Below, piece after piece: positions 1 through 9,405 of a stretch of 38,186 nt of DNA (the stretch's first letter is position 1; every line of letters begins with the position of its first letter). Position numbers and translations under genes: made by a program. The notes below the pieces were generated by a model. It saw only the letters and a program-made list of their open reading frames with translations, ran no database searches and was not told the origin of the DNA. This DNA is from Pleurotus djamor. Taxonomy: Eukaryota; Basidiomycota; Agaricomycetes; Agaricales; Pleurotaceae. The DNA is taken from positions 1-38,186 of the forward strand of contig JAPEVF010000433.1 in NCBI GenBank assembly GCA_029747585.1, read 5' to 3'.

Positions 1-1
1 C

Positions 2-265
2 CGTTCTTTCGATTTGAAGATCGACATTGAAGAAGGATCTGGTCCGCCTGTCGGACCTCTGTACTCCCTCTCTCAAGTCGAACAGAAAGCCCTCAAGGAG
101 TTTATTGACGAANCATCTCCGCACTGGATTTATCCGCTCCTCGAAATCTCCTCACGGAGCTCCGGTCCTTTTTGCCAAAAAGAAAGATGGATCACTCCGA
201 CTCTGCGTTGATTACCGTGGTTTGAACAAGATCACAAGAAAGGATCGCTACCCTCTTCCGCGTGA
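2..265 (+). pseudogene. Ty3/gypsy reverse transcriptase fragment
   Basis: This is a remnant of a retrotransposon reverse transcriptase on the strand opposite to the large pol that follows. Two overlapping frames together give the start of a Tf2-like RT: a KIDIEEG stretch, then an [15 protein letters not shown] helix, then [20 protein letters not shown] and [14 protein letters not shown]. These are the usual residues before RT motif A. The frame changes near the ambiguous base at 113, so either a real frameshift or a masked base breaks it. Similarity stops just after RYPLP at about 265. The catalytic YxDD, RNase H and integrase are missing, and the upstream part lies outside the window. It is not the same family as the minus-strand pol at 374-4666, whose equivalent region reads differently. 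Confidence 0.8.
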
Positions 266-373
266 GAGGGTTCGCTTTGATGAGGTTCGAGGGTAGAGGG
301 AACTCCTGTATTTATAGCTTTTGACCTCGAAGTCAGTCGTTTGCCATATCGAGCGAATATGTGCATCCCGTGT

Positions 374-2149
374 TTACGAGGCGGCGTGTTTTNCGTCGCC
401 ACAAGTGGCACCATGCAAAGTTTTACCTTTAGACTTTGTTTCAGCATCAAAAAGCATATCGGATGCCATACCGATTGAGCTCACATGAATTTGGGGGTCG
501 TCAGGAGGGGACCCTGAGCCCCTTGGCAAAGAATCAATGTTCTCGATGTCGAGAACCTCCAAGTAGTCCTGAAGGGCATCCAGGTTAGCTACTTCATGGT
601 ATGGCAGCCACGTAACATCGCCAGACTTCCAGCTTACCTCGAAGATGGAGTCTTTGCCCATTCCTGAGTGCGACTTGATTTCTTGGACAGCCCACTCAGG
701 CTCCGAATCCTCGAAGTCAAATATCTGAGTGTCCAGGCGTCCGGGAAACCTTCGATCGTCGTTAGGGATGTGAATCCTGAGTAATGAGGCATGAAAGTTA
801 TCATGAACCCCGCGACGTTTGAGCTGAGACGATAACGCAAGTTGATATGTGTTATTACCGAAATCAGTCAGGATCTTGTAGGGTCCAATGAATTTCGGTA
901 GGAACTTTCGAGCGAGACCTTTCAGGAACTTGATGTTCTCTGTCGAAAGGTAGACCAGGTCGTCTTTGGCGAAGGGAGCTTCACGACGATGCTTGTTTGC
1001 GTCGCGGACATGTTTAACTCGAGACGAGAGGACGGCGTCGTGAGCAGCCATAATGGCGTGTTTGATTTTCTGCGCGAAGACCCTAACAGCAGGGAACTCG
1101 GTGGGCGTAGGGTTTGTCCAAATCATGGACCTCGGGAGCCGTCCGTAGTTCAGGAAGAACGGCGCGTAGCCGGTGCTGTCAGAGCGCGACGAGTTAATTG
1201 CAAACTCGATCGCGGGGAGCTTGGCAACCCAATCCTTTTGGTCTGGGCTGATGCATTGCCGAATCATCTGGGTAATGGTTCGGTTAGCTCGTTCAGTCGA
1301 GCCGTCAGACTGNGGGTGGTACGCACTCGACATACGAAGCTTAGTCCCGATAAGCTCGTGGAGGTGTTGCCAGAAGCGGCTAGTGAACAGNACGTCGCGG
1401 TCACTAACGATGGCTTGGGGGAGTCCGTGTAGCTTGTATATTTCAGAGAATATAAGCTCTGCGACGTGTTTAGCCGTGTAGTTTGAACGGCTGGGGATGA
1501 GACGAACCATGGCNGTGAGAAGGTCGATTACGACCGTGAGGGAGGTGAACGATGCGTCTCGGTTCTTCGATTCNGGTAAGGGTCCAACNAAGTCGATACC
1601 GATTGCTTCCCAAGGGCGGGTAGCAACAGCAAGAGGGTGGAGCAGGCCGTATTGCCGTTGGTTGTTCGGTTTGGACCTTTTACAAGTCATACACGTGTCG
1701 CAATAAACNTGTGTNTCACTCACCATNTCCTTCCACCANACATGCTCTCNNAGGTANGCTANAGTCTTCGCNTANCCGAGNTGNGCNAGGATNGAGTGNG
1801 CTTCNGANATGATGATCTCCCTAGCATTTCGTCCNTTAATNAGGACTTTAGGGATNCANAGTAGNGATTTACCACTTTGTTTGAGGTATAACAGGTCGTC
1901 TTGAACCTCGAAGTTGCGGTATTCCTTAGGNTTCGCAACGATGTCTCGGAACGTCGGGTCTTCGGAGTAGCGAGACCTGAGTTCTTTGTGGTAGTCTATN
2001 CCNTTGTTGAGAGCGGACGCAGCGTCGAGNAGAGAAGGAGGAAGAGAGACTGTGGGAGGTCCACTGTCCTCTTCGGGATCAGTAGTTCCAGGGTNGGTTT
2101 GATCGGTGTCAGTGTTAACGCGATCACTGACTGGCGCTTGGTCGAGCGC
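374..2149 (-). CDS. Ty3/gypsy pol, C-terminal half: integrase with chromodomain
   Basis: This part of the polyprotein inserts the element's cDNA into the genome. Reading down from 2149, a linker is followed by an HHCC zinc-binding domain (EAHSILAHLG near 1.8 kb and YCDTCMTC near 1.7 kb). The integrase core comes next, with D in GIDxVGPL, D in VSDRD and E in SDGSTERANRT forming the D,D-35-E triad. Counted from the methionine at 1726 these are about residues 45, 109 and 145. A GPY-like segment (KFIGPYKIL) and a chromodomain-like tail (FEVSWKSGDVTWLPYHEV) follow. It continues the frame of the RT half and is separated from it only by one TGA at 2150-2152. Many ambiguous bases fall in third codon positions. 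The stop is at 374. No clear 3' LTR follows before the foreign RT fragment. Confidence 0.85.
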   Translation of the reverse strand, partial: ALDQAPVSDRVNTDTDQTXPGTTDPEEDSGPPTVSLPPSXLDAASALNXXIDYHKELRSRYSEDPTFRDIVAXPKEYRNFEVQDDLLYLKQSGKXLXXIPKVXIXGRNAREIIXXEXHXIXXXLXXAKTXXYXXEHXWWKXMVSXTXVYCDTCMTCKRSKPNNQRQYGLLHPLAVATRPWEAIGIDXVGPLXESKNRDASFTSLTVVIDLLXAMVRLIPSRSNYTAKHVAELIFSEIYKLHGLPQAIVSDRDXLFTSRFWQHLHELIGTKLRMSSAYHXQSDGSTERANRTITQMIRQCISPDQKDWVAKLPAIEFAINSSRSDSTGYAPFFLNYGRLPRSMIWTNPTPTEFPAVRVFAQKIKHAIMAAHDAVLSSRVKHVRDANKHRREAPFAKDDLVYLSTENIKFLKGLARKFLPKFIGPYKILTDFGNNTYQLALSSQLKRRGVHDNFHASLLRIHIPNDDRRFPGRLDTQIFDFEDSEPEWAVQEIKSHSGMGKDSIFEVSWKSGDVTWLPYHEVANLDALQDYLEVLDIENIDSLPRGSGSPPDDPQIHVSSIGMASDMLFDAETKSKGKTLHGATCGDXKHAAS

Positions 2150-4666
2150 TCACACTCTCCGTGCAGGTATCCTGATCATTATCTTCTCCTTTTCGTTGCT
2201 GCTCTCGTCTGTTCCTTTGGTGGCTTTGGAGGTGGAAGAGTCTTTTTCTATACTCCCGCCCTCCTTTCGTTCGCCAGGNCCATGAAGAACGAAACGTTTC
2301 CCTCGCATCCGAGCAGCAAACTCAGCGCTGCTCTCGACCCTGTCCTCAGCCACCTCGCTGGCTTTTACAGCCTTACGTCTCGGTTTCGAGGCCATCATAG
2401 CCTCAAGACCAACAAGGACAGGGGAGATTGAAGCGGAAACCAGTACGTGGTCGTCGCTTTTTCCTTCAACAACATCATAATAAGTATATTCCGAAGCAGC
2501 GCGTACAACATCCTTTGGCTCGTTGGAATACATNCGAGACAAGGCGTCGCTTAGGACGTTCTCAGTNCCAGGGATGTAAACNGGTGTGTAATCAAACTCT
2601 GAGATTTTCTCAAGCCACCTCGCTTGTCGTCCTGACAANTTCTTCTGATTTAGAAGATGNATTAANCCCTTNTGGTCNGTCANCCANGTGAACTTCGCAC
2701 CCTGCAAGATNTCGCGGTTACGCANNNTCGATTCAACTCCAGCCAACATTTCAATTTCGTGCACAGGNTAGTTTTGCTGGGCNGAGTTGAGTTTNGCAGA
2801 GTAGAACGCTGCAATTTTNGCGGTTTTCCANTCGTCACCTTGCGCAACGACGCCGGAAATTCCAGTACAACAGCCATCCGTNATCANCCAAATAGGTGGT
2901 GCNTCCTTGGCNTACGAAAGAGGTTTCCTGCGGTGNTCTCGCCAGGTCTGTAANTTNTCCTTNATNTGNTGNAACGCACGCTGATGNGAGAATTCCCACC
3001 GGAANACAACACTNTCCCCAGTNANGTTCGAGAGNATTCCCATCGGTATCCTTATACCNTCAACGTTGTCCGCCANGTATCCCACCGCACCCANGAACCC
3101 NCGCAGCAAGTCTCTGTTCGTNGGCGTNTTCCANTTNACNACCGAGTCGACNTTGTGCGGGTCCATNCGGATNCCNTCGTGGTCGATNACATGACCNAGG
3201 ATGTTCANNTCNTTNACNAGGAANTTCAACTTCTTTTGAGANAGGTAAAGCTTTTCNCGNCGCAAAATATCAATNACAATTTTACAATGCTTAATGTGNT
3301 CCTCNAGCGTNGCCGAAAAGATNATAATATCNTCAAGGTAAACATACATGAAGACACCAATGTATTCGGCNAAGAGATAATTCATNAGNGCTTGGTACGT
3401 GGCTGGTCCATTACAATCTCCTTGNTGNAGTACATTACTAACCGCCGTACCACTAGGCGTTGTCATAGCNGTTCGTTCGACATGTTCAAGNATCACNCGA
3501 ATATGNTCGTAGGCTTCGCAGCCNTCCATGCTAGACCANTACGCGAAGATTATCATTCGTCGAAGCATCATCTGGATATCAGGAAGGGGAGAAGCCATCT
3601 TGTAAGTATTTTGATTTCTATCGCGTGTATCCACGACTGAGCGAAGAATATCCGTACCTGGCTTGTAGATGCACATCACCGGNACTGTNTTCTTCGCGCT
3701 CGATACCACCCAGCGTCCAGACTTNGTATATGCCCTCCAGCGCGCGTCCCACTGTTCTCGTAACGCGTCGGGGCATCTAGCTGGNCGCCAGGGATATTTT
3801 TTGTCAACATCTATNAGNGGGATTTCNTGGTTAATCGCNCGTAGCGGAGGTAAAGGTGTGTCCTCNGCTTTCTTACATATATCATCCGCNTAANCNCGTA
3901 AATGTTCTCGTGCANNTTCTAGGTTATCTTCNACGATTTGAGCCGACCTCGAGGCNATTTTCGATACCTCAGGTCCTTTCAAGGGCTTGCTCTCNTTNGA
4001 GCCGATCACGACACGCGCNGGGTTCACNCCNAGAGTGACNTCATGCTGATATAGNAAAGGTGTGCCCAATATTATATCNTAATTGGCTATATTAGTGACA
4101 TCAAANTATCTTTCCTCCTTTATAGACTGATACTCCATGTCTACTCTACAGCCGCGTGTAATTTTGGATCGGGAGCCTTGGACCGCCATCTGGAGTACCA
4201 GCGGGGTCGATAACTCAGCCGTTTTCAGCCCTAATTGGTCTATGATGGACGTTGAGATAAAGTCTCCGAGGGAACCGGAATCAATAAGAGCACGTACAGG
4301 GTGACCATTAATCTTGACGTTGACAACTATAGGTTTTGGAACCGCGCGCGAAGCATCTTTAGCCGCGGAAGAGTTGCGTTGAAGTGTCGGGTACGTTCCT
4401 CGCTGTACCTGTTGTCCATTGACCTCTATAACTTCAACTTCTCTTCCTAGATCCCTAAAGGTGCATTGTGCGAACTGCGACGAGGTAATCGAGGCAGCGA
4501 AATGCAGCAGCAGATCAGGGTAGGCCGCTAACCCTTCGCAGATTTCTTCCACTTCGTCGATCGCCTCTTGTTCGGCTTCTTCGGTCTGGACGTAAAGTTT
4601 CCAGAACGCCTTTTGGATCGTTCGGTTATACCATGCGATTGGACGGAAGTGGAAACGACGACACAA
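2150..4666 (-). CDS. Ty3/gypsy pol, N-terminal half: protease, RT, RNase H
   Basis: This is the enzymatic half of a chromovirus-type polyprotein. After a helical region (WYN...EEAEQEAIDEVEE), the retropepsin motif RALIDSGSLGDF has its active D at about residue 129. The RT follows, with VVDTRDRNQNT, the PATYQ region and the catalytic YLxDI at about residues 443-447, where the ambiguous codon GAN is D or E. RNase H carries a TDGCCTGISGVVAQ segment and an AQQNxPVHEIEMLA segment. The first codon is TTG directly after a TAG, so this is a truncated reading frame rather than a true start; intact relatives read through from gag. It ends at a TGA (2150-2152) that looks like a point mutation, because the same frame continues into integrase. 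It is probably inactive as it stands. Confidence 0.85.
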   Translation of the reverse strand: MCRRFHFRPIAWYNRTIQKAFWKLYVQTEEAEQEAIDEVEEICEGLAAYPDLLLHFAASITSSQFAQCTFRDLGREVEVIEVNGQQVQRGTYPTLQRNSSAAKDASRAVPKPIVVNVKINGHPVRALIDSGSLGDFISTSIIDQLGLKTAELSTPLVLQMAVQGSRSKITRGCRVDMEYQSIKEERXFDVTNIANXDIILGTPXLYQHXVTXXVNXARVVIGXXESKPLKGPEVSKXASRSAQIXEDNLEXAREHLXXXADDICKKXEDTPLPPLXAINXEIXXIDVDKKYPWXPARCPDALREQWDARWRAYXKSGRWVVSSAKXTXPVMCIYKPGTDILRSVVDTRDRNQNTYKMASPLPDIQMMLRRMIIFAXWSSMXGCEAYXHIXVXLEHVERXAMTTPSGTAVSNVXXQGDCNGPATYQXXMNYLXAEYIGVFMYVYLXDIXIFSXTXEXHIKHCKIXIDILXXEKLYXSQKKLXFXXXXXNIXGHXIDHXXIXMDPHXVDSXXXWXTXTNRDLLXGFXGAVGYXADNVXGIRIPMGXLSNXTGXSVXFRWEFXHQRAXXXXKXXLQTWRXHRRKPLSXAKXAPPIWXXTDGCCTGISGVVAQGDXWKTXKIAAFYSXKLNXAQQNXPVHEIEMLAGVESXXRNRXILQGAKFXWXXDXKXLXHLLNQKXLSGRQARWLEKISEFDYTXVYIPXTENVLSDALSXMYSNEPKDVVRAASEYTYYDVVEGKSDDHVLVSASISPVLVGLEAMMASKPRRKAVKASEVAEDRVESSAEFAARMRGKRFVLHXPGERKEGGSIEKDSSTSKATKGTDESSNEKEKIMIRIPARRV

Positions 4667-4692
4667 CTAGATGTAGTCTTAGACCCTAATTA

Positions 4693-4839
4693 CCAGAAAA
4701 ACCTGGACAGGCCATAGACATTGAGCCCACGTTTACCTAGCCAAAAAGTCCAGGAAAGTCTGGGATGGGCGTTTTTTAAACCCAGCCAGACTTCTCTGCA
4801 CCTGGAGGAAACATTGACAAAATGTCCAGGTTTTCCTGG
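4693..4839. repeat. 147-bp imperfect inverted repeat (hairpin or MITE-like)
   Basis: The left arm CCAGAAAAACCTGGACA (4693-4709) and the right arm TGTCCAGGTTTTCCTGG (4823-4839) are reverse complements at 16 of 17 positions. A second pair lies inside: CCAGGAAAGTCTGG (4750-4763) against CCAGACTT plus CCTGG (4786-4805). The block sits between the broken start of pol and the stop of the KDZ gene. It could be a small non-autonomous element, or the folded end of the KDZ transposon. I found no clear target duplication. Confidence 0.6.
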
Positions 4840-5018
4840 GGGTACCCTGGGGTTCCAGACAATATAATATATTATTGGTTTAAAAAATATTAAAAGCAAT
4901 TAAAAGGAGGAAAAGAATATAAAAATCATTATTAAAACAATTTAAAATATTTATCTAGGCCAGGCCCATGTACGACTATCTAATCTGATGAAAATAATGA
5001 TATACTGGGACATCTAAT
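4840..5018. other. AT-rich 3' flank of the KDZ gene
   Basis: From about 4860 the sequence turns strongly AT-rich, with runs such as ATATAATATATTATTGG and AAAATATTAAAAGC. It holds no coding sequence. It follows the KDZ stop codon on the minus strand, so it probably serves as 3' UTR and polyadenylation region. Confidence 0.4.
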
Positions 5019-8000
5019 CTAATCACAGTCAGGGTCATCATCAAATCCGTCATCATCAAATCCGTCGTCGTCATCGTCGTCGTCGTCGTCGTCGGCAGTC
5101 TCCCGCAGCTCCTCGTCATCTGACCATGTCCCCTCATCCTCGTCCTCGTCCTCCTCGTCCTCGTCCTCCTCTGCCACCGCAGCTAGCATCTCAGAACGCA
5201 GGCCATGGTCATCAGCGGTTGGGACACCAACAGTCACGGCACCAATAGAAAGTGCCAGCTTCGAACGCTTGCCTGGGGGTCGTTCCCAAATCGCAGTGAA
5301 TGACGACCGTAGTTGCTCCCGCACGCATGTCTGACGGTGAGCATAGGCGGCTAATCCCTGAGCGAGGACTGGGTCGGTGGTGATTTTCGAGGCTTCCGAC
5401 TGCCGTTGACGCCACACATTTCCCTCGTACTCGAAGGTCACGCGCACCCTCCGCATCTCTTCCTTCACCAGCAATACCTCCTCCTTCCACCGAAGATATC
5501 GAGCACGGCTTTTGGCCCACTCGACTCGCAACCCTGCGTTCAGCTCCCCCATATCCTCACCCAGCTGCTGCCCTGCGACACGCCAGATCCATGGAACCTC
5601 CCGATATCCCTCTCCTAGGGTAGCTGCAGCCTGGCGAATATTTCGAATGGGGGCGATGACGTCAATGTCAAAAACCGGGGGAGGACAGATGTCTTCGTCT
5701 CGGAGGACACGCAAGCCTTCGGGGACATTGGCCTCGCCGACAAGTGCGATGAGCACTACCCGAGCAGCCCGGTACTTCGCAGCAGCCTGTCGAATCTTCA
5801 TGTCGAGGCGTTCGAAGTCAGAGTGGGCTTGAGCACCCGAACGCTGACCTGGGACATGGACCTTCTTGTGTATTACCACTTGCCGTTTTGCTCGCTGGTT
5901 GAGGCGTATGCGTTCAAGGGCGTCGTTGCATTGGGCGATTCGAAACTCGGTCTCCTTGGCAACGAGCGATGCTGTGCACCTGGACCGTTGTGGTGGGGAA
6001 AGTGAGGAGGGGTGTCACGATCCGTGACAGGTCCCCTAGCTCCTGTGGTCACGTGACACCCCTATGCCGCCTGTCACGTAACTCACGGATCTAGTGGACC
6101 CACTCGCGCAGTAGTTACATAAACGGACCCGCCATTGTTCTATTAGCCGACGCCTCATGTAGTATAGTATATATAGTTCCTCATAGTTGTATTTGTTCCC
6201 TTAGCTCGTTTATAGACGTTTCTTCCTATCCTCTCTGATCATTGTCCGGCCTGACGACCCGACCCGGACCCGAGACGACTTGGACCTCCTCTACTCGTCG
6301 CCCTCCTTCTCCTCCTCGTATCCTCGGCCTTGCACCCGGCCTGGTACACCCGAGCCCGGAGTGTTAGTAGGAGTCCAGCGCTGCTCCCCAGTCGCTGTAC
6401 TCGTCCTATCCTGTTCGCTCGGCCGTCATCTCGGCCTACGCTCGCCCCTATAGCCCCTCTCTGGATAGGGTCTAACAAGGGGAGCCAAAGCTTGATGGAC
6501 TCGGGGTCGACGTCGGCGGCGTCCTTAAGGAGGATGTCGAGCATGGGGATGTGGGATGATTGAGCCTTGCGAAGAACCCGGATCTGTTTCATGATGATGA
6601 GACGCCTTTCGTGGAGTTGCGAAGCTTGCAGACTGGTGAGGCCGGAGGTCGGTTCCATGCTAACACGACGCCTGCGTGTAGTAGTTCAGCTTGTTGGGTA
6701 CATGCGTAAGCAAAATGTATAGATCACTGACTGTGACTCCTCAATCATCAAGCCCGCGGAGATGAAAGTCGACTCCGTCTTGTCGTGGCTTATTGTACCC
6801 AATGCCGAATCCCTGCATTCGATGGCGAGCAGCTTTTTCTTCACGTCGCTTTCCGTTTCATCTAATGCCAAAAGAGGAGCTTATTAGAGACATTCTGATC
6901 TGGTATCTATGATGGTACTCACAACTCGTAGGAACCTCGTACGGATTTGGCTTCTTTGGATTCGCCTCCCAATCAGATATCATCTTCGTCCAGGCCCTTT
7001 GGACATTGGCGGGGACGGATTTGCAGAAATCTTCATGCAACTTCTGGTGCCGACAGGATTCGACAGCGGCAAGGTAGTACTTGCGCTTGAGAGATTGTCC
7101 GAGGGCGGTGGTTTTCTGCCAGTTGTGGTACGAAAAAAGGTCGTCCAGGGTATCATGCCGCAAGCCTCGTCCCATTTCACGAGTGCTGCTTGCCGCGGGG
7201 TTAAGCACGGACCAATCACGCTCTATGCCCTCTCCATCCGTTCGTCCAGCGCCAGGCTTGAGGTTGAGCGAATGCGGCGCTTGGCAAGGGGTCTGATGTG
7301 CGGGAGTGTGGCACTTGGGGATAGCGAATTGGAGGGAGCAGGCGGAGGGGATCTGTAGCTCGGCGGGGAATTGGGACATACGGGCGGGAAGATTCACTTT
7401 CCATTGGCACGCGATGTCGTATATAATCATGACACTGGTGAGAGCGACGCTTAGAAGGGCTGAGAGGAAGATATAATCCATGTTGCAGTATCTGGTGCAT
7501 CTGTCAGCAAACACGACTGAGGAGTTCCATAATGGAGGGGCGTACCGTTCTCCCTTCTGAAGGTCCCCAACACCGAGAGCGCGCACCATTTCGTGCCTCG
7601 AACATACACACATGCCAACCCCAGTATAACGAAGCCCACTGGTTGACTTGGAATCCGCACGCGACATGGCACTAAAGCCGCTGCAGCTGCTGATCTATAA
7701 GACATCTCGTTAGATAACGAACATTGGAGAGGGAAATCGATACCAACATCGGCCTCAGTGACATGCCGGAGGATGTGTTCGTTGTATGGTTGTTGTGGGA
7801 CGAAGTAAGCCAGACCAGTGTGAAGGCCTGGGTCGGTTTTTTCGTTTTTTCGGAGCCGATTTTTTAGACGGAAATTGGCATCAATCGAAACAAATAACAT
7901 ATAAAGGAATCTGTTTCCCACGATCAATATGTCGGTCGCTTTCGACAAAAAAAAGTAGACTCACTTCAGTGCTGGATCGACCTTCGACCAGTCCTCTGGC

Positions 8001-9218
8001 AAATTCACTCCCTTTCGGGGACATGCGGGGCATCGAACTGCCAATTCTCCTTTCGCGGTGGTTGCTACTCCGTCCTTTGCGTGAGCTCGTCCTGCTCGCT
8101 TCAGCATGCGAAGGTGTCGGTACTGCCGTACAATGCGAAGGAATGCCGGATATCGAGTCTGTCAACAATATAAAAGCACGGCTTAGGTGTGTAGGTTTAT
8201 AACTCACTTTTGGTGTGTTGATTCTCAAGTTATTTGTCAACCGTTCCAGATTTCCGTAATACTCATGCGCCGACACCTTACTGCAGAGTGATAGCCCATG
8301 GAAATGCTGTATCATCTCAAGCGTCGCACAGCTTGCAGGGAACTTTGCGGTAGCTGGGTACCATCTTGCTTGGAACAGCTGCGAGGTACGCGCCTGTCGC
8401 CTGTCACAATTACAATAGTCCACGCTAATAGTGTGTACACCATTTGTATGCATGACTGTAAAATTTCTCGGCGCTGACTCGGGCACTGGGCAACGTCCTC
8501 CTTGGTGGCCCAGCTGCACCCGAAGCCCCAGTTCCTGCAACGAAACTCGTTCAAAACTCGAGCCATTCCATCTCTACAAACCAGGGATTACATCAGCGAC
8601 AGCACCGAACGACGAATTGGCTCGAACGCACCTCGATTCTATGCAGAGGTAGGGCTGCATGCCGTCCCAAACAGCACTGCTTACACTCGTTTATCCCCCA
8701 GGTACATTCGCGACACCTGAAAAGTGGTTCCGTCCCCTCCAGAGGTTCCGTACTCTCCTCCTCGTCACCGACGCTGGGCCTCACGCATGACGGACACACT
8801 CCGGCCCGCCCGGATGCATCTTGAGCTTCGAGTCTCATGATTTCGCGAAGGAACTCTTCCCTGGCCGCCATCCAATCCCTCATAGGATTGTCCTAGGTAT
8901 ATCTTAGTACAGGCCTTGCTCAAATGATCTCGTACTCACCGAAGATGTATACCTCTTTCGCAGAATGGAAGGCATCAATCCAGCTGCCTCGTCTACCAGC
9001 TCCTGATGGTCCTCAATCTCCCAGCCCTCCAGCTCATCATTGGGTGACCATTCTTGTAATGATTCCGGTTCCGGTTCCGCTGACTCCTGTCTTGCTGGTC
9101 CTTTGGTCTCGATGACGGTCCGAAGGTTTTTGCTGCGCTTAAATTGGCGTGTACCAGATTTGACGTGGCCATGGCTATCGAGAGCGCTGAGGACGCGACT
9201 GCGCTTTTGTCCGCGCAT
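5019..9218 (-). CDS. KDZ transposase with CxC2 cysteine cluster, split by a solo LTR
   Basis: This is a DNA transposase of the Kyakuja-Dileera-Zisupton superfamily. Exons deduced from GT-AG sites and frame are 9218-8940, 8892-8632, 8573-8208, 8158-7965, 7910-7748, 7694-7546, 7491-6923, 6879-6732 and 6659 to 5019. The N-terminus is basic. A cysteine cluster (CPSC, CREC, CKQC, then HAALPLHRIE) lies at about residues 125-180. Family signatures follow: QLGHQGGRCPVP, GELAVRCPACPRKGVNLP, FLYMLFVSIDANFRLKNR, GVGDLQKGERY, IIYDIACQW (D about 496) and GRTDGEGIERDW (about 554-563), which fit the RNase H-like catalytic core. The last exon ends in a long acidic tail. The intron donor at 7747 (GTTGGT) is weak but restores the TEAD-ISSC junction. 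The last exon is interrupted at 6008-6482 by a solo LTR. Unspliced reading stops at 6239, losing about 330 residues but keeping the catalytic core. Confidence 0.9.
5039..5166. repeat. Acidic-tail triplet repeats
   Basis: On the plus strand a CGT/CAT triplet run (about 5063-5094) and further TCC/TCG triplets (about 5133-5166) encode D and E runs at the C-terminus of the KDZ protein. A 15-base unit around TCATCAAATCCG is also duplicated. Such runs change length easily. Confidence 0.7.
6008..6482. mobile_element. Solo LTR (6013-6477) with AGGGG target duplication
   Basis: The LTR runs from TGTCACG at 6013 to CTAACA at 6477 (465 bp), with the TG...CA ends usual for LTRs. The 5-bp duplication AGGGG lies at 6008-6012 and again at 6478-6482. 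Removing the LTR and one AGGGG joins KDZ codons so that IKLWLPS runs directly into SLSPPQR and then RCTASLVAKETEF. This restores the family's reading frame, which is strong proof of both borders. Inside are a palindromic start (TGTCACGATCCGTGACA), a CACGTG box at about 6051-6056 and a TATA-rich stretch (6163-6176), suggesting plus-strand orientation. No internal retrotransposon genes remain, so it arose by LTR-LTR recombination. Confidence 0.93.
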
Positions 9219-9405
9219 TGGGGACGCGTCGTTCTCTTCGTGGAGGCTATGGCTTCTATGGCTTTCACGTTACTTTGGGGTTCCGACTCAGGCATGAGGT
9301 TAATTCTTGCTATTTAGGCTGAAAGCTCGGGAGCGGATGGACGGATAATTTTTTACTATCCCACGGGAGTACAACAGGTGTAGCTATGGTGTCTATTCGG
9401 TGTCG
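9219..9405. other. Short intergenic spacer between KDZ and the small acidic gene
   Basis: The roughly 190 bases between the KDZ start and the stop of the next same-strand gene show no separate gene. It must hold the KDZ promoter if the genes are transcribed separately. No clear TATA box was seen. Confidence 0.3.

Noticed and set aside
989..1481. Plus-strand open frames opposite integrase
   Set aside because: They lie fully antisense to conserved integrase coding sequence and show no family resemblance; they are shadows.
5019..5879. Independent acidic protein of 286 residues
   Set aside because: Its frame continues upstream to about 5998 and rejoins the KDZ last exon once the solo LTR is removed, so it is the KDZ C-terminus and not a separate gene.
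6239..6658. Separate 139-residue gene
   Set aside because: Its first third is the KDZ exon (LHERRLIIMKQI...IKLWLP) and the remainder is translated LTR.
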